A stretch of DNA of 15,247 nucleotides, taken from the NCBI GenBank assembly GCA_049964535.1, contig JBMFXG010000046.1, positions 1 to 15,247 on the forward strand. The letters are read 5' to 3'. This document shows positions 1 to 6,931 of this stretch, one piece after another. The notes beneath the pieces were generated by a model, which was given only the letters and a program-made list of their open reading frames with translations, was not told the DNA's origin and made no database searches. Source of the DNA: JAJYZP01 sp049964535. GTDB lineage: Bacteria > Actinomycetota > Acidimicrobiia > Acidimicrobiales > Acidimicrobiaceae. A program made the translations under genes and the position numbers. Positions within the stretch are counted from its first letter, which is position 1. Every line of letters starts with the position of its first letter.

Positions 1-116
1 ACGATCGCGACAACCGGACGCAGGATGCGCAACCAACTGATCTTGCGCCGGCCGAGATCCGACTCCAGGACCACAGTCAAGACCGCCAACTGAAGAATAA
101 CAATGTTTGCTGTCAT
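1..116 (-). CDS. Membrane protein, N-terminal part only (cut by window edge)
   Basis: A reading frame begins with ATG at 116-114 and stays open to position 1, giving the first 38 residues. The start reads MTANIVILQLAVLTVVLE, a hydrophobic stretch that fits a first membrane helix or signal anchor. A basic segment (GRRKISWLRILRP) follows, and then the frame turns hydrophobic again at the edge. This pattern, helix then an LGRRK loop then helix, resembles small actinobacterial integral membrane proteins of unknown function; that resemblance is from memory. Codon use is GC3-rich and coding-like. The ribosome binding site is weak (GTGGA about 4 bases upstream). The other frames here are not coding-like. 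The C-terminus is not in the window, so function cannot be assigned. Confidence 0.55.
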   Translation of the reverse strand, partial: MTANIVILQLAVLTVVLESDLGRRKISWLRILRPVVAI

Positions 117-1009
117 AGATCCACTATCGCCGGTAAACCGAGACCTGCCATCGGAGCCGGGGATGATCCCCGGGTGGAACTCGCTGCCACAGGGTGGAGA
201 GTCGTATAGACCCCCGGGCCGAGGCCAGCGGCGCCCCAGCACGCCGGACGCGATGATAACGCAACCGCACGAGCGAGTCTCTGCTCTTCTGGGCAGTCAG
301 AGTCCATAGGCACGACGGAAGTGAGCGGGGTGCATCAGGAATACGCGATCGCATCGCAGTGGTCCGCCCGAGTTTGTTCGGCGACCTCCGATCGAGAACC
401 CGCGATGACTGACCGCACGCTCGCTGAAGTGGATGATTGAACTCCTCTCACTTCACCGGTTGAGCACTTCCATCTGGTAGACAACAACGTGGACGTTGAC
501 GTGTTCATCGCCTACGAGCACCAGGGGGCCACGTGTAGTGTGACCCCACAAGCGATCCCCAATCCTCGCTGTGATCGGGTCGCGCCGAGACGGAACTGAC
601 CGGAAGAAGCGAGTATCACAAATGGCACTCCTTAACCGGAGGGTTCACCGAGCTGCTCATACAGACTCCAACGGCCTCACGGCCACTGCGGCCCTGTTCC
701 CCGTTCCTGTAGCCCGTTCGTCGGCGTGAATGTTACCTGAGCGCGGTCAACCGTGCTGGTCGATACCGCAAGCGGCACTCTGTTCTGAGCGTCGAGAGTG
801 CCCGGTCGACGACGAAGGATCACACCGCATCTCCTGAGACGCAAGCTCGGCTGCCCGCCAAGATAACTGCCCCGAGGGAGTGATCTAGCGGTAGGCGTCT
901 CGGCGGCGACGGGTCTTTGTGAACCGGGTGGCCAGGTCGGCATCGATGGCGGTCACGGCGGTTGGACCTCTCGGACGGAGGTGACCCAAGTATTTATCGG
1001 GAGAGCCTA
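117..1009. other. Stretch of about 890 bases without an assignable gene
   Basis: No reading frame here can be assigned to a family. Several short ORFs exist on both strands (for example 124-354 and 677-943 on the minus strand), but their translations are arginine- and proline-rich and look like random high-GC frames. Some pieces look more like former coding sequence. About 450-597 (+) has an open frame with GC3-rich codons (it contains HLVDNNVDVDVFIAYEHQG). About 603-710 (+), in another frame, contains EYHKWHSLTGGFTELL. On the minus strand around 975-888 a frame ends in AIDADLATRFTKTRRRRDAYR-like sequence. The scattered frames suggest decayed genes, but I cannot name them. Confidence 0.4.
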
Positions 1010-1711
1010 CTATTTCGAGATCATCATCCCCTGCGCCGCAGCGTTAGTACCCAACCGGAAGCGCCGCTGCCGATGCGAGGTCGTCTCTAGCTCGTCAACG
1101 AGGGCGAGAGCAAAATCCTCAAAGGAGATTCGGCTTCCCTCCGGACCGGTGAGGAGGGAATCGTCACCGATGCGAAATTTCCCGGTGCGCTCGTCGGGAA
1201 CGAACATCACGGAAGGGGAGATGAAGGTTCTGTTGAGTTGCTCTTCTTCGTCCAGCAAGTTGAGGAAGGCCACGCCGGCCGCAGCTTCCGGTCTTACCTG
1301 CTTTGAAATGCGCTCAGTGTCGATCAGTCTCACACCGGGGGAGACCTCAAGACTTCCGGCTCCTCCCACGACCACATAGCGACGAACCCCGGAGGTGCGC
1401 ACCGAATCGATGAGCTTAGGGGGATCGATTTCCGAGAGGCGTAACGAACTAACGATGGCGTCATGTCCTGCGAGAAGGGCTAAAAGGTCCCTCTCGTCTG
1501 ACACGTCGCTTCTCTTTACCATGACGGTTGGATGCGCGGGTACTTCTTTGGGGCGCCACACGACTGCTGTCACCGTGTGGTTACGGCTGATCAGCTCCGT
1601 AACAACACGGGAGCCCATGTTTCCGGTTCCACCAATGAGCACTATTTCATTACTTTTTCGCCTTTCATGGTAGTGGAGGTGAGCTGTGGGCCCTTGGGGT
1701 ATTCCCCGCAT
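1010..1711 (-). CDS. NmrA-like NAD(P)-binding oxidoreductase, probably frameshift-damaged at both ends
   Basis: This is an atypical short-chain dehydrogenase/NmrA-type protein with a Rossmann fold. The dinucleotide-binding motif VLIGGTGNMG lies near residues 24-33, followed by beta-alpha elements (VTAVVWRPKE, DVSDERDLLALLAGHDAIVSSL) and RYVVVGGAGSLEV. Family members usually start MKIVLIGGTG. Here ATGAAATAGTG sits just upstream of that motif in another frame, one A short of ATGAAAATAGTG, so the natural start seems frameshifted. The open frame can instead start at ATG 1711, which has an AGAAAGG ribosome site 4-5 bases upstream, adding about 22 odd residues. At the C-terminus relatives usually stop near RRFTLGY. 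Here GGTACTAA looks one T short of GGTTACTAA, so the frame runs on for about 11 residues. Trp at VVWRP and Arg at LNRTF are unusual too. It may be expressed or a recent pseudogene. Substrate is unknown. Confidence 0.75.
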   Translation of the reverse strand: MRGIPQGPTAHLHYHERRKSNEIVLIGGTGNMGSRVVTELISRNHTVTAVVWRPKEVPAHPTVMVKRSDVSDERDLLALLAGHDAIVSSLRLSEIDPPKLIDSVRTSGVRRYVVVGGAGSLEVSPGVRLIDTERISKQVRPEAAAGVAFLNLLDEEEQLNRTFISPSVMFVPDERTGKFRIGDDSLLTGPEGSRISFEDFALALVDELETTSHRQRRFRLGTNAAAQGMMISK

Positions 1712-1788
1712 GGCACCTTTCTTAGGGTTTTAGACTCGGTGAACATGAGAGGGGCATCCGGTCGAGTTCTCGACCCGACCTGGACGAC

Positions 1789-2058
1789 TTAGGTGTCGTC
1801 TTGGGATGGTGACATGACCCAATTGGTGGCAGGCCGGTTGGTTTGCCGCTGCTTGACCGCGAGGTTTGGGGCTGCGGTGGGAGTTGTGGTCCGGATCAAC
1901 ATGGCGAGACCGGCCCCGACGATCACTAGGAGTCCGGCGACGAGAAACGCAAGGTCGTAGCCAGTGATGAGGGCGGTTTGAGCGGGTGAGCACCGCTGGG
2001 GTACGCGTTACGGGTCGCACGGGATGCCAAGGTGGCGAACACAGCTAGTGTCCCTACT
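1789..2058 (-). pseudogene. C-terminal fragment of a DHA2-family MFS exporter
   Basis: Minus-strand translation from about 2058 gives VGTLAVFATLASRATRNA. After a one-base frameshift near 1984-1990 it gives ALITGYDLAFLVAGLLVIV and GAGLAMLIRTTTPT, ending at a TAA at 1791-1789. This matches the last periplasmic loop and last transmembrane helix (TM14) of EmrB/QacA-type drug:H+ antiporters, where GYDLAFLVAG is a characteristic stretch before TM14. Only about the last 85 residues of an expected 480-530 remain. Upstream similarity ends abruptly around 2058 at a stop codon and an AT-richer segment, so this is a truncated, frameshifted remnant. It lies directly upstream of the NmrA-like gene on the same strand, an arrangement compatible with a former exporter-reductase operon. 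It is not a piece of the intact exporter at 6932-8524, whose tail sequence differs. Confidence 0.75.
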
Positions 2059-3033
2059 CAGAAATTCAAAATGAAACAGGAATTTTAGGTATTCGTTTGT
2101 GTTGTCGTCACGGTTCGCCTACGTTTTGCGGGGAAGGCAATGACCATGGCAAAGCACGTCACTGTCATGCAAGAGAAAACGACCTTTGGTCGAGCGTTGA
2201 AGACTCGCCTGATGGTTAATGCCCCGCCTTCAGCCGGAGTCTTACGCACGATCGCCTCTCATCCGTCAAGGCTATCGCTCCCATTAGCCTGCATGGTGCT
2301 CGCCGTAGGCCTCGTTTCGACCAGTGATGACAACGTTGGCCCAATCTTCAATGCTCTTCAAAAGCGACCACAACGTCACTCACGACGCTCTCTCACCAGA
2401 GAAGTGCTCACATCTACACGAACTCCAGGGGTGGTGTACCGCTACCGATCCGGCCACCGAACCAGCAAAGAGATCGAAAAGGCCAGAGTTCTGCATTGGT
2501 GAGATAAACGAGGGAAGTCGGGGACCACGCTTACACCTATCACCCTTGCCTATCTGCGACCCTCCGTTGCTCATGTATCGCTCCTCCAAGAGGGGTGATA
2601 CGACCCTACGAGAATCTCTCAACTCAGACGGTCATCTCAACTCGTCTCACCGAAGGTAGGACTGTAACGAAGAGACATCCATATCTCGGACCCGACCTGT
2701 CAAACCGCTCTTCTCACTGACCTCCGAAGCGTCCATCGACCCAATTCGCTCCTTTCGTGGCGAACGACACCTAACCCGAGTAACGCCGAGGTATCGCTAC
2801 GACGAGGATCACCTACTCTTCATCGGTGTAGCTCCCTGAGTGAGAGCGGAGATAGTAACCTGAGCCTCTACGGCATCAACACGGTACGCAGGAGAGTCGA
2901 CCGCTGTCACCTACCGTATGAGTAGGAGGATGAGACTCCATCACGCCCATGCGGAGTGCTCGCTACGGTCGGCGAGCGCAGAGAGACCACTACTCATGAG
3001 CAACATGGGATCGACCGAAAGGGGTGAAGATCG
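2059..3033. other. Gene-poor stretch of about 970 bases
   Basis: No recognisable gene. It begins with a locally AT-rich segment (about 2060-2110) containing the inverted pair AAATTC (2062-2067) and GAATTT (2080-2085), right where the exporter fragment stops. A 120-codon plus ORF (2140-2502) has one hydrophobic patch (LSLPLACMVLAVGLVS), but its second half is basic and low in coding signal, so I do not call it. From about 2340 the sequence becomes a run of short frames. A stop-free plus frame without an ATG (about 2659-2839) ends in RYRYDEDHLLFIGVAP and is unassigned. The last 100 bases are probably the leader of the 3034 gene. Confidence 0.4.
2958..2977. repeat. Small perfect hairpin upstream of the 3034 gene
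   Basis: GCTCGC (2958-2963) and GCGAGC (2972-2977) form a perfect 6-bp stem with an 8-base loop, 57 bases before the proposed TTG start at 3034. No T-tract follows, so a terminator role is doubtful. It could be a leader structure or chance. Confidence 0.25.
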
Positions 3034-3050
3034 TTGACGGGTGAAGATCG
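3022..3050 (+). repeat. 12-bp direct repeat spanning the ribosome site and start codon of the 3034 gene
   Basis: GGGTGAAGATCG occurs at 3022-3033 and again at 3039-3050, period 17. The first copy supplies the Shine-Dalgarno-like GGGGTGA and ends directly before TTG 3034. The second copy encodes Gly-Glu-Asp-Arg (residues 3-6). It may be a local tandem duplication or a regulatory site over the initiation region. Confidence 0.6.
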
Positions 3051-4389
3051 CATCGAGAGCGCATGCAATCGCATTCAAGCTCGTCGACCGGAGCTCAGCG
3101 AGACGGTTCGCATAGTCGCCGATGTGCTGACCGCAGGAAGCGAGGATGTGGAGGCAATTCATCAGGCCGCACTCCAGCGTTTTCTCTGGTACTACCTTCC
3201 TCGGGACTATCCAGATTCCGAATGGGAAGAACTCTGGGAGGCTACCACACTTCTGCTCGCAGAACTTGATCTCCCCTACCTAACGAAAATCGCCACCGCC
3301 GAGCTCACCCAAGAGATACTCTCAGCTTGGGCGGACGACCCTAGCAAGGGTGCCGATGCATTCCAAAAGGCCTATTCCAAGTCGGGAATTGAGCCGCCAG
3401 ACACCGAGACGCTTCAGTGGGGAGCTATCTTAGGCGCGGATGAGCTACGCGCGTTCGAGACCGTTGAGCGGGCACTGAGCGACGCCATAGCTGCTGGGCA
3501 GCTCGTCCCAGGTGCACGAGGATGGCGAATCGCGGCCGCTGCAGTCACCGAGAAGGTGCTGACGTTACCGCTCGACGCTCCGCCCGGACAGACCCTTGCA
3601 AACCTTGTGACTACCGAACGAGTCGGAACCTGGATCGACCTCGCCCGCCATCCAACGCACCAGAGGTGGCGCTCGAACGTGGCCAACCGTCTCCTCCATC
3701 CAATCGAGCCCCCGACCTCCCCTGAAACAGCAATCGCGCCGATGATGTGGCTACTTGAGCTCGCAGCAGCGCCACGCGGCGCAGCACTCACACAGAGCCA
3801 CTACCTTGCGAGAACGGCCGTCCTCGATGCAGTTGAACGATTTAGTTGGTGGCCATGGGAGAAACCTCCACGCTCTGAAGCCGACATCCACCAGATCTCC
3901 CTAGTACGCAACGCAGCAACGAGACTTCGACTTCTACGACGCACTGGCCAACGACCCCTCCTTACAGCACGAGGTCGAGAGCTTCTCGATGATCCTGGGA
4001 GGCTGTGGACCGCAGTGGCTACGGAGACCGCAACAGGTGATGACTTCACCCGTGCGATCACGGAGCTGATCGGCCTACGACTCTTACAAGGTGAAGTCGA
4101 GATAGCCACGCTTGTGGCCGACGTAACGCCGATACTCATTTCCCAGGGGTGGTCTTCCGGTGGAGAACCAGTCACTACGAATCGGGTATCTTCAGAGGTC
4201 TACTCTCCCTTGCATTGGTGGAGACTCTTCGACGCCTTGGTGGAGGTCGAAGCAACGAGAGAGCACGGAACCTACCGTGAGCTCACTCCGCATACAATAG
4301 TACCTAATTCCAACGGAGAACGGATGATCCTTGCGTACCTGCGCTCACGAGCAGCCGGTCCGCTCCGTCACTTTGGTGCAGAATACTGA
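3034..4389 (+). CDS. Conserved hypothetical protein with a winged-helix-like segment
   Basis: An intact frame of 451 residues, mostly alpha-helical by composition, with no signal peptide and no membrane segments, so probably cytoplasmic. TTG is chosen as start because AAAGGGGTGA lies at good spacing just upstream and no in-frame ATG exists nearby. Residues 40-115 (QRFLWYYLPRDYPDSEWEEL and following) form a helical N-terminal domain. Residues 251-325 follow the pattern LTQxxYLxxxxV, then LRLLRRTGQRPLLTARGRELL, then DPGRLW. That layout is seen in actinobacterial proteins related to the C-terminal part of pRiA4b ORF-3/SEC-C-associated proteins and looks like a winged helix. This family link is from memory and unproven. 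The gene converges on the DNA methyltransferase at 4881-6320. No nuclease motif is visible, so it is not an obvious restriction partner. Confidence 0.85.
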   Translation: MTGEDRIESACNRIQARRPELSETVRIVADVLTAGSEDVEAIHQAALQRFLWYYLPRDYPDSEWEELWEATTLLLAELDLPYLTKIATAELTQEILSAWADDPSKGADAFQKAYSKSGIEPPDTETLQWGAILGADELRAFETVERALSDAIAAGQLVPGARGWRIAAAAVTEKVLTLPLDAPPGQTLANLVTTERVGTWIDLARHPTHQRWRSNVANRLLHPIEPPTSPETAIAPMMWLLELAAAPRGAALTQSHYLARTAVLDAVERFSWWPWEKPPRSEADIHQISLVRNAATRLRLLRRTGQRPLLTARGRELLDDPGRLWTAVATETATGDDFTRAITELIGLRLLQGEVEIATLVADVTPILISQGWSSGGEPVTTNRVSSEVYSPLHWWRLFDALVEVEATREHGTYRELTPHTIVPNSNGERMILAYLRSRAAGPLRHFGAEY

Positions 4390-4413
4390 GTAGCTCTCTG
4401 TCTGCTGCCCACC

Positions 4414-4687
4414 TCACAGCACAGATCTCCAGTCCAAGCCCGCCTCCTCACCGAAGCGCCCAATCAGGACCGGTGCCAATCTATCGAATCCAATCGCAGC
4501 ACTCCCTCCATGGGGTTCCGAGCTCCCTCTTTGGCCGTACAACACCTCCACTTAAGCTCTTGACCCCTAGCATCCTCAAAATCTCGAGGCGCTCAAAAAT
4601 CTGACGACGCTGAAGCTCCTTTCAATGTTCTTCTTGTAGTTCGCTCTCGATCGTCCCTAGGGGACACATGAGCACAGGCAAAGCCGC
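4414..4687 (-). pseudogene. Decayed C-terminal reading frame of unknown family
   Basis: Minus-strand translation from 4687 reads AALPVLMCPLGTIESELQEEH, then a TGA at 4624-4622. It continues in the same frame as KELQRRQIFERLEILRMLGV and KSLSGGVVRPKRELG. A frameshift near 4512-4518 then moves the coding signal to another frame: PHGGSAAIGFDRLAPVL and IGRFGEEAGLDWRSVL, ending with TGA at 4416-4414. The pieces join smoothly, have coding-like composition and end in a clean stop, so I read them as one gene inactivated by a nonsense codon (probably Arg CGA to TGA) and an indel. Another TGA lies just upstream at 4690-4688, and the older N-terminal part is not recognisable. It sits 190 bases downstream of the methyltransferase on the same strand. 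I cannot name the family. Confidence is moderate because no family match backs the reconstruction. Confidence 0.45.
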
Positions 4688-4880
4688 TCACAAACACCGG
4701 AGACCGTTCATGCAGGACACTTTTACCGCAGCCTTCCCGAGGCGTGCGCTGATACTGAGGGCTGTTGGAGCAACCACCGTTGGCGCAAACGATACCAGGA
4801 CCCAAAGGTATCACCGGTGCTCAGCACTACTCCTGCGCGCTAGGGTCGACCGTGACTCTTCGAAGGTCAGTCCAGCGAGC

Positions 4881-6320
4881 TCAAGCGATCGTGCTCGAAG
4901 ACTCCACACCCTCTGCAATGCGACAGAGCTCCTCGTAACCTTCGAGACTCAACACCTGAATCACCGCTCGAATCGGCTTCTCAGCTCCGACGAGAGCGCT
5001 GAGGGCCCGAGCATGAGTACTCCCTGGTTTTGGCAGATCGGTCGTCAAGACTATCAGCGGCAGTGGCTCTGCACTCGCCTCATGCAGCACTGCAGCCTTC
5101 CCGAGCGCCTTCCACAAAGTTTCAGTTCGGGCGAGTCCCGAGCGATGACTGGTAAAGCTTCCTGCGACGTCGAAGAGCCAGCGACCCCCTCTCCGATCGA
5201 CCGCCTCAAAGCTCACTTCAACGCCTCCGGGCTGTCGCTTGCCTCGCGTAATCGACTGAAAGCCTGTTTCCTCGAGCAGGCCGAGGGAGATATCTTTTGC
5301 CGCCCTACCTTCACGAGCAACTCTGTCGAGAAAGTCCTCGCCCTCCGTGCGCCCCCGACCCGAGACCGGCACATGAACCAGGCGCTGCGGTTCCGGAGCG
5401 ATAAGATCGAGGCGATGGTGCTCGGCCCCGACTCGCTGCTGCGCTAGCTTGATATACGACTCATCAAGGTCGTATCCCACATAGTGCCGATCCATTCGAG
5501 CTGCCGCTACCGCAGTCGTCCCCGACCCGAGAAATGGGTCGAGCACCAGGTCTCCTCGATAGGTGTAGAGCTCGATCAGACGAGCTGGCAGTTCAACAGG
5601 ATAGGGAGCCGGGTGCCCGACCCTCGTCGCGCTCTCCGGTGGAATCTCCCAGACATCTAACGTGTCCTCCATGAATGCGTCGCGCGTCATTGACGATTGG
5701 TAGGGCAGCTCACGACGAGTTCGCTCCCGCTCTGAGATCGCTCGATCGAAGCGACCCTTACTCGCTATCACGATTCGTTCGGTGAGATCACGAAGAACGG
5801 GATTACCGGCTCTCTGGAAGCTCCCCCAAGCACAGGACCCCGAGGATCCTCGCTGTTTCATCCAGATGATCTCACCGCGGAGCAGCAACCTAAGATCGTC
5901 TTGCAAAATGCCGATCACATCTGCCGAGAGTGAGCGATAGGGTTTGCGACCGAGATTCGCAACGTTGATCGCCATCCGGCCACCCGGCTCGAGCTTACGA
6001 ACACACTCGGCAAAGACGTCTCGAAGAAGATCGAGGTACTCGAGGTAGGTAGCTGGAATACCGTCTCGCCCGACGCTCTCCTCGTACTCCTTACCTGCGA
6101 AGTACGGCGGTGAGGTGACGACCAGCGCCACCGAAGCGTCGGGAACCTCCTCCATCTTTCGGGCGTCTCCAACGATCAACGCATCGAGCTTGCGCTCCGA
6201 AGCGACAGCCTCATCGAGAGATAGCTCAGGGGGACGAAAGCGGCGGTAGAACTCGCTAGCGTCGTGGCTCTCCCGGCGTGAGACGCCGAAGTTCGAGGTC
6301 GAGGTCCCCCGTCGCGCCAT
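4881..6320 (-). CDS. Beta-class site-specific DNA methyltransferase with fused C-terminal domain
   Basis: A 479-residue enzyme transferring methyl from S-adenosylmethionine to an exocyclic amino group in DNA. The catalytic motif IV is TSPPY (residues 69-73), and SAM-binding motif I is DPFLGSGTT (261-269), followed by YVGYDLDESY. Catalytic motif before SAM motif defines the beta order. TSPPY is commonest in N4-cytosine enzymes, though N6-adenine members exist. Residues 219-231 (DTLDVWEIPPESA) and HPAPYPVELPARLIEL (236-251) are standard family blocks. Residues 320-479 form an extra domain with VSFEAV, RWLFDVAGSF and ETLWKALGKAAVLHE, whose strand pattern resembles a PD-(D/E)xK nuclease fold, but the usual catalytic Lys is replaced (DVAG). 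Start ATG 6320 has GAAGG at about 5 bases. No separate restriction gene is visible, so it is probably an orphan or regulatory methylase. Confidence 0.93.
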   Translation of the reverse strand: MARRGTSTSNFGVSRRESHDASEFYRRFRPPELSLDEAVASERKLDALIVGDARKMEEVPDASVALVVTSPPYFAGKEYEESVGRDGIPATYLEYLDLLRDVFAECVRKLEPGGRMAINVANLGRKPYRSLSADVIGILQDDLRLLLRGEIIWMKQRGSSGSCAWGSFQRAGNPVLRDLTERIVIASKGRFDRAISERERTRRELPYQSSMTRDAFMEDTLDVWEIPPESATRVGHPAPYPVELPARLIELYTYRGDLVLDPFLGSGTTAVAAARMDRHYVGYDLDESYIKLAQQRVGAEHHRLDLIAPEPQRLVHVPVSGRGRTEGEDFLDRVAREGRAAKDISLGLLEETGFQSITRGKRQPGGVEVSFEAVDRRGGRWLFDVAGSFTSHRSGLARTETLWKALGKAAVLHEASAEPLPLIVLTTDLPKPGSTHARALSALVGAEKPIRAVIQVLSLEGYEELCRIAEGVESSSTIA

Positions 6321-6931
6321 TACGCCTTCGCCAGGTTCAGCGACACAGAGCGCTGAGGAGCTAGTAGTGGGCAGGGTGTTAGAGAGCCAACTCGCGTTCG
6401 CCCGCTCAACTCAAGGTCTGTAGCGCAAGGACTCTCTGCCGACCACCGGGTGAACGTACGCATCTTCAACAGTGTAGAGCTCAACAGTGACGGAACTCGT
6501 TGGCCACGTGTGGATCCAACGCCAGCTCAACTGGTCCCGAGACCATATCGAGCGAATCTCGAACGCCAGTACAGCGAAGCGGGCGGCTCTCTTCACAGCA
6601 CCGGCCTTCACTGCGCTCGAGCCAACAGACCATCTCCCGCGACCTCCCTAACAGCACGATCACCAAGTCAGGATCTGTCTCTCCCTACAGCCACTACCGA
6701 GGTCGGGTTCCAATCGGCGCAAGCTCTCGACGAAGCGATGACCGTATGACCGTTACCTACCTTCAAAGCGCTAGGCAAGAGACCGTGCCGTTGCACGCAC
6801 TCCAAAATCCCCAAAATGAACCGTCTCGCTGAGCCCCGCAGCGATATCCCCCTGCATAGCTACCGAATCGATCCGTTGTGTACTACGAAGACCCTGACCC
6901 TCTTCCCACAAGCTCCATTTAGCTCTCATCG
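6321..6931. other. Intergenic stretch of about 610 bases, nothing assignable
   Basis: It lies between the 3' end of the DHA2 exporter and the 5' end of the methyltransferase, both on the minus strand. Short ORFs on both strands (for example 6450-6749 + and 6411-6611 -) overlap each other and give no recognisable family. The part nearest 6320 should hold the methyltransferase promoter, but I see no convincing -35/-10 pair. No strong terminator hairpin was found after the exporter stop at 6932. Confidence 0.4.

Noticed and set aside
2140..2502. 120-codon plus ORF with one hydrophobic patch
   Set aside because: Only one possible helix. The second half is basic and random-looking, there is no family resemblance and no operon context. 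It is left as part of the gene-poor stretch.
4389..4881. A restriction endonuclease gene next to the methyltransferase
   Set aside because: The 451-aa neighbour shows no PD-(D/E)xK, HNH or GIY-YIG motif, and the relic between them shows none either, so a restriction-modification pair is not supported.
4668..5447. 259-codon plus-strand ORF overlapping the methyltransferase
   Set aside because: Antisense to a well-supported methylase. The translation is Ser/Arg-rich with no family resemblance, so it is a shadow frame.
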